Source: Argentina anserina (taxonomy: Eukaryota > Streptophyta > Magnoliopsida > Rosales > Rosaceae). From it: 64,000 nucleotides of DNA. Made by a program: the position numbers and the translations under genes. Location of the stretch: the NCBI RefSeq assembly GCF_933775445.1, contig NC_065872.1, forward strand, positions 248,001-312,000. Reading direction: 5' to 3'. Below, piece by piece: positions 1 to 12,317 of the stretch. Position 1 is the first letter of the stretch. Every line of letters starts with the position of its first letter. The notes under the pieces are model-generated. The model worked only from the letters and a program-made list of their open reading frames with translations. It searched no databases and had not been told where the DNA came from.

Positions 1-152
1 GAACTACAAATTATCAATACTAATTTATCAATAATGTAAACATAAGAGTACTTAGCGCAGAAATAAATTAGAAGATCATGCATGTTAACGACCAGTTGCA
101 TCTAATTACATTTGCATTATGAATTAGTGAATTAGATAACCGAGCTAGTTAC

Positions 153-1274
153 CTCCTCTTCCAACTCATGAAAAGTGCAAATGAAGATCCATTTTAGTGT
201 TCCTATATATATTGGAGTATTGGTCGAGCGCAAGTTCATGGTAAGCTGGATAGGACTCAACATCACGGATAAATGAAGGTAGATCAGCGAAACCTAATGG
301 TGGCATGGAGTGATAGTGTTGTAGTGGATCGATCATTTTCTGAGGGAATCTTTAGTGCTCCTTTAAGGAAGTGGTGGTAGATGGCTACGACCGAACAAGA
401 GTTTGTGAAGAATGAGCTCCATCTATGCCGTGTTGTCGCGCTATATCCAAAGCCCATGGCATACCGGCCCGAGTGGTACACCAAGATCTTTCGTTCTGGC
501 CAGCTGCTTGTCAAGTTCCGTTTTCGGGAGTGTCTACTGTGGGCATCGCTGGTTATATGAGCTTCATGTACATGTGGAATTACTCAAAGGCCACAAGGTG
601 TGAGAGATATATGGCTGCTCTCAGGCAGGCCGACCCGGTTAAGTTTTGGGAGCTTGTCGCTAGTCAGGGACTTAACGTCGAAGAAGGGAGTTGGTCGCCC
701 TATACACTGGTCGGGGTCTGGAGCCGATCCCCTGATGAACCAAAGGCAGGGCGAAACCAGTGCATTGCCCCGTTGGATAAAACTGGCTCCATGGAGATGG
801 AGCGCCGCATGGACCAAGTGTGGCAGCAAATGACTAGGTCCGTGACATGCTGCTGGCTTCATCATCACCATTATCTTCATGAGGAATACTAGTATCATTC
901 TTCTTCTTGCTCTTCTGGATTCTGGTGATAAGATCGGATAAAGTCTTTTTAGTCACCCTTGTGAAACGTTCGGTGGTTTCGTCAATGGATTCATGTGTGC
1001 GAACAAATTTAGAGTTGTCCGAGACTAGTTTGAGATCGAAGCCGAAAGAGCTTAGTTGTTCGGGTGCTTCTTCGAAGAACTGGTGCATGGCAGAGAGGAC
1101 GATAGTGACTACGGTGACCTTGAGACCCTTGGAGACGAGGCGCTTGGCGAATTGAACCATTGGGTTCATGTGACCCTGCACACGAAAAGGGGAATACCAG
1201 GACGTGGCTTTGAGGTTGAGATTGAGCCCTAGCTGCTACACCATTATGTTTACTAGTTTCATTGTCTTCTCCAT
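153..1274 (-). pseudogene. UGT74-type glycosyltransferase, exon 1 remnant, broken
   Basis: This is a broken relative of the intact UGT gene at 3582-5044. Reading on the minus strand, an ATG at 1274 is soon followed by an in-frame stop. A frameshift near 1180 separates the HVLVFP start from QGHMNPMVQFAKRL, which carries the catalytic-His region. Homology continues to about 870 (stretch TRIQKSKKKNDTS), is lost between about 870 and 420, and resumes with FFTNSCSV, YHHF and KGALKIP at about 415-310, then with DLPSFI and SYPAY after a further frameshift. The exon ends at 153 in GAG followed by GT, the same splice donor position as in the intact neighbour. Exon 2 with the PSPG box would lie left of the window. 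The segment that should hold the YDPFLPWALDVA region is replaced by foreign sequence. It cannot encode an enzyme. Confidence 0.85.
420..870. other. GC-rich foreign segment inside the UGT pseudogene
   Basis: This segment replaces about 75 bp of expected UGT exon with about 450 bp of unrelated, visibly GC-richer DNA. The plus strand carries an open stretch (425-892) whose middle looks protein-like (for example YMAALRQADPVKFWELVASQ), but I do not recognise the family. The last codons of that ORF run into antisense UGT sequence. Boundaries are approximate because I judged them from loss of UGT homology. No terminal inverted repeats or target-site duplication could be identified. It could be filler DNA at a break or a captured gene piece. 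Confidence 0.5.
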
Positions 1275-2024
1275 GTCCATCAAATTAACAAGGCAAGAAT
1301 GGATCGCAAATTCAGAGTTGAAGAAAATTATGCATCTCTCTAGCTCGAACTGATAGATGTGCTAGTATAGAAATAACACGAAGCGGTTTGGATTGAAACA
1401 CGTCGACGTACAACTCGTATAATTAATTAACTTACTAATTATAATAGGGTTTGGTCGGATAGCCTCGAGGCAAGACAAATCCGATGATAAATCAAATTTT
1501 GTCCGACAAAGCCGACTATAAGCGTGTAGCTACTTAAATTGGCCTTTCTTATCGAACGTTGCTCACAACTGGGCCACTGATAGAACTCACCACGTACTAT
1601 CGGACGCAATAGTTGGAACAGAGTCACAACTCAAATCAATGTGAAATTCCAGAAATCTAAGATACGTTATTTTCATGGCTGATGATCATTATCATGTATC
1701 AAGCTGCTACGTACTGTCAGCTGAAAGTGATCGTTGATCACTACTGCATGTGAAGCTATGAAGATTTTTGACATCATTGCTTATGTTTACAAATTACAAG
1801 TGCGGCTAGAGGTGCATATGTAAGCATTTGCCTTAATTATTTGGATTGTTATTTTTGGATTTTGATTCTTTTGCTTCTCGCAGCATTAAAAGTGCGCAAG
1901 TCGTTTTCTACTTTTCATATACGTACATCGATCATAGTACAGTATAATTAAAAAATATATATATGTGATTTTTTTGACAAACAAGTCACTTGATTATAAA
2001 ATTTAAAATTCATTACATATGTTT
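1275..2024. other. Spacer, no feature seen
   Basis: AT-rich intergenic DNA between the UGT pseudogene and a solo LTR. The short ORFs here have no recognisable protein character. Confidence 0.5.
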
Positions 2025-2029
2025 GGACC

Positions 2030-2924
2030 TAAAATAATATTTCGGTATTATCTAGACCACATAGGCCCGTAGACCGGATATTTGGAGAAAGTATATCATA
2101 AAGCAAGATTTCTTCTAGCCCTGGTATTTGGGGAAAGTATATCGCGACAACCTCTGGCCCTGAGATTGCGGAAAAGAAGATGACAGAGCAAGATTCCCTG
2201 TCAAATTAGAGTGGATGTAGGGGACTATCGCCGTGTAGAATCTGAGTTGATTAAGGAAGGTGAATCTTAATCAACTAGGAGGTTCTGATGACTTGATTAG
2301 TAAGAAAGAACAAGATGTGTTCTCTATATAAAGGGGTCGAAGGCACAGAATAACACACGCAACGTCAAACAAACTATTGCGCACCCGCATAGTCAAAATC
2401 TCACAACGGAGTAAAAGTCCGATTAATTTCGACAACCAAGTCTCCCATCGGAGCGGAGCTACCCAGATGTACGCCTCGCGCTGCATGTAGCAACAAGTCC
2501 GTTTAACTTCGGCAATTCGAGTCAGCAATCGAGTCGCTAGCCTAGCTTCTAGCAAACCCAAAGCCTGCACTAGTCAGCAAATTCGAGTCCTGCTATTAAC
2601 GACACAGTATAAGCTCTGTTTTTCCCCAAGCGGTCAAAAGTAAGATCGGCCATCTACTTGAGGTGGAGTGAAAGGTACCTAGCAACTCCGGTTGTGTATA
2701 GGTCATTCGAACTTCAGCGGTTTATCAGCAACTGCGGAGCAATCGTCTGAGAGGAAGACAAAACGTGGAGCGCAAACATTGTCAACCAAAGCAACAGTTG
2801 TACCTAACTCAAAGGTACTGGCACGCCAACAACAACAGAGAACGAAGGGGCCGAACCGTCCAGGGTTCAGTGCCGGGTCATGCTGATTGTTCTATGAGGA
2901 GGATCCGTTTTTCCAGCTCGAACA
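2030..2924 (+). mobile_element. Solo LTR, 895 bp, probably Ty3/gypsy
   Basis: It begins TGTTTGGACC, ends GCTCGAACA (TG...CA termini) and is flanked by a perfect 5-bp duplication ACATA at 2025-2029 and 2925-2929. A TATA-like CTATATAAAGG lies near 2322, where an LTR promoter would be, which supports plus orientation. No internal region, primer-binding site or partner LTR lies nearby, so it is a solo LTR left by LTR-LTR recombination. The gypsy assignment is only by appearance. Confidence 0.72.
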
Positions 2925-2929
2925 ACATA

Positions 2930-3581
2930 TTCATTCATTGTTAATCCTGTTATCGTGTAGTAGATAAGAAGTTTTAAATCGAAACTCAAAATCAGCACAT
3001 AGTATATGTCTATTTTTTTAAGAACTATTATCCAATGATAACATAAAAAACCCTTATTTTACAATTTATTGAAATATAACAATAGACTAACCACCAAATT
3101 TAAATTGTTCCTGGCCCTAGGATAAACCAGGGCATAATTTAAACCACAAGCTATGGGCCCAACAATCCCACACCATCAACCCCATCACAAAATCCCCGCC
3201 TAAACCAGGATCTAGAACTCGCTCTTGTGCCACCGATCCACACCAAAGCCAGCCCATGCCGCCAATACGATCTGGATAAACCGCCGTCGACTGAGAGCTG
3301 AGGAGAAGTCGCCACCGTCGCTCTTTTCTCACGTAGGGGAAAACCCTATAAGAGAAAGAGAAAAGAGTCGACTTTCATTCCTTTCCTCTGGTATGGTGTT
3401 CGATCTTGTGATTGACCAAAAAAGAAAAATCTTATCAAAGACGTGATTACAGACCACAATACGTAAGCAATAATTGATATTTGTGAATCATAGCCAGAAA
3501 TGTTTGATTATACTACATCATGTCATGGTAATGATGGTATACATGACACAATACACTGATCCGATCAACAGTTGAAACAAA
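2930..3581. other. Spacer downstream of the UGT gene
   Basis: No gene was recognised. This AT-rich stretch holds the presumed 3' untranslated region of the minus-strand UGT gene at its right end. Small ORFs at 3117-3332 and 3225-3446 have no recognisable features. Confidence 0.4.
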
Positions 3582-5044
3582 TCAAACGCTGGTCAACTTG
3601 GATACAAATTCATCAATGTTCTTATCCGATGTGCCACCCTCACTCACTGCCTCAATAGCAAGCTCCCTCCACTTCTTAGCATTTCTTTTCATTGCAATCC
3701 CCATCTCCCCCATCACCTCCCTAACGCACTGCTCAACCTCTTCTCTTCCAACCAATCCACTGGTCTCATCAACCTTCACTCTAACCCCAACCTTCCAAAG
3801 ACTCTCGATCAATTTGGAATTGGTAGGCTGGTCGGTCCACTGCGGCATTACAACCATCGGCACTCCCGAGCTCAATGCTTCAATCGTCGAATTCCACCCG
3901 CCGTGCGTGAAAAAACACCCTATTGCTTTGTGTGACAACACTTCGAGCTGAGGGCTCCAATTCACTAACAAGCCCTTTTCCGCCGTCTCTTCTTTCAACT
4001 TGTCCGGAAGTTTTTCCTCTTCCGAAGCCCTGACTACCCACAAGAAGTGAAAGTTGGTTGCCTTCAACCCTAAGGCAAGTTCCTTCATTTGCTTGTCACT
4101 TAGACTGGCCATACTACCAAAGGCTACGTACACGACGGAGCCTGGTGGCTTTGTATTGAGCCAGTCGGTGCAGAATGAGTCTATCTCGAAGAGAGAAAAC
4201 CCATAGCCTTTGTCGTCTTCGATGCTATTGTCCAAGTATGCAGATGGAATTGTTGGTCCTATTGTCAACATTGGACAAACTTGAGACATCGAATCCACCA
4301 CCTGCACAGATATGTATCATACTCGTATGATCAGCAAACTAAACCGACTATTTAATTAAGTATCATTTCGTGAAAAACTTAGTAACTCACCTCTTCCTCT
4401 AACTTGTAGAAAGTGTTGGCGAAAATGAAATCAGCTTTTTCGATATGAGAGAACTGATTCAACACCAACTCCGAGTAAGCTGGATATGAGCCCGGGACAG
4501 AAAAGAAGGACGGCATATCTTGAGGCTCAAGAATATGCAGTCCGAGAGGAAGATTATTGGGAACAGAAGCTGGACTCCAAATTATTCCATGATGATGCTC
4601 AAGATAGTAAGTGTAATTAACGGTGCAGCTTTGAGAAAAGAAGGCAGCAGCGACCAGACCATATTGTTTGGCTACATCCAACGCCCAAGGCAAGAAGGGG
4701 TCATAAATTATGCATTCAATAGGGTTTGGGGTTGCCTTGTGCCTTGTAATGATCTCGGCTACGGATTGGTAGCCAACATCTTGTAACCGGGATAAGTAGG
4801 CGGCGATGCTCTCAGCTAGGGGAAAGCCACCGTCATCATATCCATCGGATATGGTCTCAAGTTGGACGGAGCCTGCTGATTTGGGTAGGTTCAGTGAGTT
4901 GGCGATGAAAATGGTGTTGGCTAGGGTCACTTTGAGGCCCTTAGAGGAGGCTAGGCGTTTGGAGAATTGGAGTAGAGGGTTTATGTGGCCTTGAGCGGGA
5001 TAAGGAATCGCTAAAACGTGAGCTCTGTAGCCGTTTCTTGTCAT
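3582..5044 (-). CDS. UDP-glycosyltransferase, UGT74 family
   Basis: Family 1 glycosyltransferase that moves glucose from UDP-glucose to a small acceptor such as a phenolic, hormone or thiohydroximate; cytosolic. Two exons, 5044-4391 and 4301-3582, joined in frame by a GT-AG intron (KLEEE followed by VVDSM), give 457 aa, normal for the family. The catalytic His is residue 20 in PAQGHINP. The acceptor-activating Asp lies in IIYDPFLPWALDVA (about residue 117). The UDP-sugar-binding PSPG box spans about residues 333-376: it starts WSPQLEVL, contains HGGWNS and ends in DQ. UGT74 placement rests on the N-terminal motifs, the intron position and sequences such as DLPSF-type and SYPAY. The acceptor cannot be read from sequence; salicylate, jasmonate and thiohydroximate are all known for UGT74 members. 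A TATA-like run lies about 55 bases upstream of the ATG. A broken paralogue lies 2.3 kb downstream. Confidence 0.93.
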
Positions 5045-5098
5045 CGCCTCTCTTTCTCTGGCTCTATGCTCTTGTTGTAGCTACTTTCTATTGATGGA

Positions 5099-5114
5099 GA
5101 ATATATATATATAC
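5099..5114 (-). promoter_or_regulatory. TATA-like element of the UGT gene
   Basis: A (TA)n run about 55-70 bases upstream of the UGT start codon on the minus strand. It is the only good TATA candidate between the gene and the copia element at 5395, so the promoter before that insertion is at most about 350 bp. Confidence 0.45.
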
Positions 5115-5394
5115 TTGCCAATATTGGACTGAGATAACTGATCGAGCTGCAATGCAATGAGACGTATTCAAATCTGAGACGACTGACTAGCTCACTGGTA
5201 GGCCGTCTGTGTGTGTCTATCGACCTGGACTAGGGAAGTGAAAGCTGTCATCTTTTTCCCGAGAAATTCTTGAACGTACACGTGGTGCGACCCTCCACTC
5301 ACATAGTGACACATATTAATTTATTTCCACCTCAACATTGCTAGAAAAGAGACGTTAAGCTCAGTGATGATCTATGATCTCCTCGAGTTCAAAC

Positions 5395-5571
5395 TGTTAG
5401 CTCAATTTTTTTTAATGCAATTGTTAGCTTAATAATTTATTGATTTATAGACATATTGTATTTATTTAATTGTAATAATTGACTTTTGTGTTAAGTGTTC
5501 ATATTAGATATGCCTCATATAAATGTATGATCTCAACTTGTATGAATCACAATAATCTATTATATCTTATT
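5395..5571 (+). repeat. 5' LTR of the copia element
   Basis: Starts TGTTAGCTCAA and ends just before the primer-binding site. It pairs with 14611-14789. Substitutions and small indels between the two show the insertion is not recent. A TATA-like ATATAAATG lies near 5518. Confidence 0.88.
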
Positions 5572-5583
5572 TGGTATCAGAGC
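5572..5583 (+). other. Primer-binding site, tRNA-iMet
   Basis: TGGTATCAGAGC directly follows the 5' LTR. It is the standard plant copia primer site, complementary to the 3' end of initiator methionine tRNA. Confidence 0.88.
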
Positions 5584-7356
5584 AGATCAAAAAGGATTTG
5601 CTATTTTCTTTTTCTTCTTTTTTCAAATAAAACCTCATTGTTAGGATTTTCTTGTCTCAAATCGGTGTTGTGTACATCTGGCGTTTGTGTTTTGTGAGAA
5701 TGTGTTAAAGGTCTTGGTATTGCTGTGTGAAGTTCGGTAGTGTTCTCCGATCAGGTCGTTCGACATCTGTGTCTCAGGCCGTCGTTGAGGCCCGTAGTCG
5801 AAGCCTCCGGATCGTTCGACTCCTTTCTCAAAAGCTTCCAGGCTGTCGAGCAAGCACCGTTGTGCAGACGCCGTCGTCCCCTTAGAAGAAATCAATCCGA
5901 CATGGCAGCAGCCTTCAACGATCCGATTCCAATATTCCGACCCGATTTCAGTGTTCAACCAGCTTTTAGTGCATTTATACCTCTAGTGCAGATTCACATG
6001 TTTTCTCCCTATCAGTGCAAGTGCACAGATACTGCATGTTCACTTGTTTTCTCCCTGTCTGTGCAAGTACACCGATAGTGCAGGTTCACCTAAAACAAGT
6101 TGTTATCGTTATTTTCCGCTACATCACCACTGATCTGTTGATTTTTTTTTACAATGGGTTATGGAACAAAAGAAAGTTTTGAGGCCAATGATGTTCAGAA
6201 ATTTGAAGTATCCGTCAAGAATTCTGAAAGTAGTTCATTTGGGGGGGGGCAAACTTAATGGAACCAATTTCCGTAAATGGAAAAGAATTATGACAGCTCA
6301 TCTCAGAGGAATGCACAAGATGAGGCATGTAACTGAGGTAACTAAAGCCCCTAGTGAAGATGATGTTGATGCATACACTAAATGGGAAGATGATGATGGT
6401 CTTGTAATGTCTGTATTATACAAAGTTATGAATGAGGATATAGTTGACTTGGTGGAGGTATGTGACACTGCGCAGGCAATATGTAAGACTTTGGAAGACC
6501 TCTATACCAATGAATTTAATTTCATATAGGTTCATGAGTTAATATGCACCGCTTCAGCAATACAATATAATGGGCAACCAGTGGCACAATATTTCACCAA
6601 GCTTAAGAATATTTGGGCTAAGATTGATGTGAAACGTCCTTGCAAGATCAAGAATTAGGAGGAAATTCCGATATTGTTTGGTACTAAAAGAAAAATGAGC
6701 TTGAACAAGTTCACCATTTCTTGAGAGGTCTTGATGCAAAGCATAAAGTGTTAAAATGAGAGCTGCTCAGAATGATAGAACCCCTAGCCTAACCACAACT
6801 TTCACATATATCCGTAAGGATGAGTCCAGCAAGAAAGCCTTAATCAGACACAAGTTGAAGTTTATGCCTTACTGTTCATGCAAGATCTCCAGCACCACTC
6901 CTTCAACAATCAAATTCAGTTCCACTTCATAAGCAAGGACCATCACCACGCTTTAGGAATCAGCCTCGTCCTCCTTGCTCTTATTGCAATGATACTGGCC
7001 ATGCTCGTGAGACTTGTTGGAAGTTGTATCCGCATCTTAGGCCTAAAAGGCCTAATTATCATCATAAGGCAAATGCAGCCATTCAGTTGGTCCAAGAACC
7101 AAATATCTACGGTATGGTCGGACATGATCATCATACAGCCGGAGGAGCAACACCCACAACATCAATAACTAGTCGTGGTAAGATTGGTATGACTTTAAAT
7201 ATTTCTAACTTTGTTGGTACTGATACATCGATTATCAATTCTGATGCTTCAGATCATATAACTTATGACAAATCTTATTTTACCTTATTATCCTATTCAC
7301 CAGTACCCTATATTACTAATGATAATGGTGAGGCATTCTCTGTGTTAGGAAAAGGG

Positions 7357-9501
7357 TGATCGGTTCGATTATTTGACATCAATATTAACTATGTAAGCAT
7401 CGTTAATAGTATAAAGCAAGGGAGTATCTCTCACAAATCGGGGATCCATCCAGGGTAAAGAATCACAAACATTTAACAACGAATTCATAAGAGATATAAA
7501 CATTTGATATAGGATCAGATCAAATACTAAACTAATATATACATGTGATCAACCAACCAACCAACACATAAGCAATCGTCAATCAAATAACATAAGAACA
7601 AAGGAAACGAAATCTACTCTCATTTAAGTTTATGCTGTTGGGTTCATTATACATTCTAAATCGGTTATGCAGTTAAGTTCCTCCCAAGGTTCCTAACTCA
7701 ATGACACTTTAACACATTCGACTTTAGTCTCAGCCTCATTCGAAATCTAACATACTAACCCATCATGCAACCTCAGTAACATAAAGAAATTAACATATTC
7801 AAAGGCACAAGTCTAACCGAACCTATGCAATAATCGGTGAAGGTGACAAAGAACAAATAATTAATCAACTCCCAAGTATCAAAATCATTTATAACTTTGG
7901 ATTATTACAAATGCAACATCAACTTCTGGGTATCAATCACACATAAGTAAGAACACACCGAAAATCTTTTAAATAAATAAACAGAAATTCATGGCATAAA
8001 AACCTAAAATCATTGAATAAAAATCGAAAACCTTAATTTATCATGTCATTCGAAAGTTACAAATATCTCATAGACAAGAATAAAATTAACTTTAACAAAA
8101 CCTAAACAAAAATCATCCAAGAACAAGAACATAAAAAACCTGAAAACTAAACATGAAAATCATAGACTTACACTTTATAATTCTCCTCCCAAGTTCCTTA
8201 CAAAGGTAGCATGAAATCTTCAAGAGTATGGTATCCTAGGCTTCTAAGCTTTAGACATAAAATATGGTGAATGGTGGTGAATTCAGATTCTATGGTTCTT
8301 GGTAAATGAAAGTGTTTGGGCAGAGGTTTGGCTATACTTGTGTGCAAGGTTGATCATTATTTTCTGTGGAAATGAGGTGCTATAATTGCATTTGAAACTA
8401 GACTTCCATAGCTTTTCATCCATATATCATGCATTGTCTGAATCATTATGAGCTGTCTAGGGGAGCCCGTCAAAGTTGGATGACCTGCACTGGCAGAATT
8501 CTGATTCTGATAAAGATTGGACATTAATTGCATATCTTCTTCCTTCTTTAATGCTGATTTGTTTTGCACGAATTTCCTCATTTGAATTAGAGAGACATAA
8601 AGAATTTTAATTGTTGCAGCTTTGTTTGATTTTTCTTACATCTTCTCATTTATTTGTTGCATGATTTTTTTGATTTTCTTACCTCTTCTCATTTATTTGC
8701 TGCATGACTTATTTGACATTCTTTGGTGTAAGCATTTATGTGATTCTGATATAAATTGGTGCCTCTATATATATGAGAAAAAATGTCTCAACTTTCCCTC
8801 ACAGCCCTTGGATAAAAAGCAAATCAATGGCTGAGATAATTCTGCCGAGCCAACTGGACCTCTAAGTAATGATTCGGTCATATATCCATGTAGGAATAAG
8901 ATATTGATTTAATTATAAATTCTACAGAAACTAGACTCACACAACTTTATATCCATATATGGTACGTCTTTTAATTCGATCTGAGCTGTTCAGGGGAGCC
9001 CGTCAAATTTAGATTACGAATCTTGATAGCTTTGTGATTCTTGCATGGATTGGGCTTTTAAGTGCATATCTTCTTCTATTTAATAATTCAGATTTATATG
9101 CACGAAAATATCTTCATATACACCTTGGAAATCCATCTCCAACTTGGTTTTAGAATCAAACTCCCAATAAGAAACCATCAATTCCGTACGACGTCTCCTT
9201 ATTCCTTGCGCGACTATGATTGTTTTCCTTCTCCTACATGGATTTATCTTTCCTAATAGAAATGAGTACGTTAGAAACAAAGAAATAGGAAAGGATGAAT
9301 CCTACTCGAACAAGGAATCATATCTCAACAAGAATTCTTAACACTTAGCACGATTTCATCATCAATTCACTAATAATCGATATAAGCTCTACCTAGACAT
9401 TTATTCATACAAAAGAAACTAAAACATACTAAATAAGAGGTAACATAGAGTAAGAATATGACATAAACACATTAAGAACATCACACTTTGTGCTCCTATC
9501 A
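7357..9501 (-). mobile_element. Solo LTR, 2.1 kb, nested in copia protease region
   Basis: Inserted with a perfect 5-bp duplication AAGGG (7352-7356 and 9502-9506). Removing it restores the copia reading frame (VLGKG followed by LVRIT). Termini are TGATCGG and CCTATCA. In the minus orientation it starts TGATAGGAGCAC, a common start for long plant LTRs, so minus is the likely direction. No coding capacity. It contains a diverged internal duplication (see findings). Confidence 0.85.
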
Positions 9502-10369
9502 AAGGGTTAGTTCGTATTACTCTCACAATAGAACTTCATAATGTGCTATATGTACTCACTTTATCTCATCATTTGATATCTGTCCCACAGCTAAATACAG
9601 AAGCTAAATGCTCAGTGACTTTTTCTCGCATGTATGTGATACTTTAGGATCTTCTCACCAGGGAGTTAATTGGTCGGTGATATCTGAGGGGCATGTTGTT
9701 CCATCTGGATCAGACATACGTAGTGGAGAAACCAGGAGCACAGTCTCGGACCGAGTTAATCTCCACTTCTGATAAACTAAGTGAAGTTTGGTTATGGCAC
9801 CGTCACTTAGGGCATCTATCTTTTAGTATTATGAAATAATTTATGCCTACTTTGTTTATTTGTGTAGATGAGTCAATTTTACGTTGTGAAACATGTGTTC
9901 TGGGCAAGAGTCATCGAGCAACTTATTCTCCTAGTATTTCTAATAAAAGCGTTATTCCTTTCGAATTAATTAATTCAGATGTTTGGGGACTTCAAAAGAA
10001 CCTACTATGTAAGGTATGAGGTACTATGTGTTATTTATTGATGATTGCACACGTCTTTCATTGATTATTCTTCTTAAAATCAAGGGTGAGGTTTTTCCAG
10101 CTTTTCACGCCTTTTATACCAATGTCTAAACACAATACCATGCCAAATTAAAGTTCTTCATTCCAACAATGGGGGGAGGGAATATATGAACCGTGTCTTT
10201 CATGAGTTATTTTAAACACATGAGATTGTTCATCAAACAACGTGTTCTTACACACCTGAGCAGAACGGGGTATCCGAAAGGAAAAATTGTCATTTACTTG
10301 ATATGGCTAGTTGTCTTCTATTTAGTGCCCACATGCCTAAATATCTTTTAGGTGATGCTGTCATAACCT

Positions 10370-12317
10370 TGTTTGGTTAATATTAACCTAGTAATGTTTG
10401 CTTTATTCTTATTCTTTTTCTTTATATTTTTATATATTTATTTATTTCTTATTACGTTTCCTACTCATGCTAGGAAAATGTGCAAATGATCGGAAACACG
10501 TCAAAAATAGTGGATTTAGCGCACATTATGGATTCAGGTGAAAGTTTCAAGCCAAAAAGAGCAAATGTGGAGATTTCACAAAAAAACAAAAGTCAACGCC
10601 GGAAAAATGCCGGTTAAACTCCGGCGATGTGAAGGTGATTGCCGGAAATAGTGGTGGTTAAAGTCAATAAGTCAATTAAGCATATTGGTGAATTATGAAT
10701 TGTAAATTTTAATTTACAATTTAAATTCAAAATAGAAGAAGACAAATGAATGAGACAATTTCAAGAACAAGATCCACAATTTGTGCTCCATAAATTGGGG
10801 ATTTAAATTTAAAAATAGAAGAAGACAAATGAAGGGGACCATTTCAAGAACAAGATCCACAATTTGTGCTTCAACATTTGTCCACCATATCTAGCCATTC
10901 ATCCCCTTACATCTCCACCATTCATTTGTGACCTTAAGGCCTTTAAATACCCTCATTCTTCCCAAATTCGTGCATTCTCCTTCACCACACTAAAACTCCA
11001 TCAAAACTTCATATTTTCCATAGTTTTCTTAGGCCTAAGTCATAGATATCAAGTTGTGCAAAAAAAAGTGTAAAGTGTCTTGAGTTTTCACCAAAAACTA
11101 AAGATCCTTTACACCCTTGATCAATCACAAACTTATTTCATAGATTTGGGTCACTTCACTCTCTTCATCCTCTACTCATACTCTTTCTCAACCCTTGTTC
11201 TTTGTTCCTAGATTGTGTGGATAAAGTATGATGTTCATGGAGTTCTTCTTTTGTTAGAACCCATTAATACCATACTTAGAAGCATTTTCTTTCTTATTAC
11301 ATCTTTGTGGGTAGTAAACCTTTAGAGGTACGGTTTGGTATCATTTGTACCAAATCCTTGGTAATCTCTTCTCTCTTTACTCTACTTCTCTTTTGATGTA
11401 TTTCATTTTCAAGGGTTTGTTGTATTTAATGGGTTGTGAGTAGTTGGATTTGAGGCTAGGCTAGCCCTAGCCAAACTCATGTGCTAATGAATTCATTTTA
11501 CTTTTAATTGATGTTGATGCATGTTGAATCTATGGGCTTCCACACTTAAAATGCTTACTAAATGTGTTGCTAGTTTTGTCACCTAGAAACATGTTTAGGT
11601 AATTAATGAATCGGAACTTGAACTTGACAACTTCTTGTATCCATGAGCATAGGTAGCCTTTAGGTGGTGGTTTAGTGTTTCTTACGGGAAATATTAAGTT
11701 GCTTGAATTTCTTACCTTGAACTTAATGCTTGTGCCATGAGTGTAATTACTCTAAGGGGGTGTTATGCTTGTGGTACATAGCCCACTTGTATCATAAGGT
11801 AATATAATTGGGACTAAGGTTTTGTGATTTAATTTAGCTCCAAAAGACTTTGTTAAATTGCATGATTAGTTGGTTTCTTGGTAGCTTCACCAAAGCACTA
11901 GGGGGAAGTTTGTCAAACATGTTATGCATTAATCTTGAGTTACATTTGTGCATGAGTAAGGCTAGGTGCAATGCCTAAGTCTCTACTCCTCTTTTGATTC
12001 TATCTTTACATTTACCTTTCCTTATTGTTTTTGTGCAATAATTAGTTTGCTTAGCTTAATTCTAAAATCAACCAAGTCGATTCACTATGTTAATACTATC
12101 TTCATGATTCTTAGCTTCCAAAGGGCTAATGTTGTGAACTTGTAAAAAGTTAGAATGCTAGTTTTTCTTGCGGAAATCTAGTTAGAGTTGTGTTTCCCCC
12201 AATCATTTGGGTACGATACTCTACACTTTCCCTTACTAAAACTTGACCTCATATACTTGGGAGTAGGTAGTTTCACACATAAATACACATAATCATACTT
12301 AAGTGATTCAACCAACA
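10370..12317 (+). mobile_element. Solo LTR of the Athila-like family, nested in copia integrase
   Basis: This 1,948-bp sequence is clearly homologous end to end to the two 1,968-bp LTRs of the intact element at 44641-57473, with scattered substitutions and indels. A perfect duplication AACCT lies at 10365-10369 and 12318-12322. Splicing it out restores the integrase frame (GDAVIT followed by THLINRLPSSVL). It is an older insertion of the same family that recombined to a single LTR. Confidence 0.93.

Noticed and set aside
3117..3446. ORFs on both strands near the UGT 3' end
   Set aside because: Short, overlapping, without protein-like composition; probably chance.
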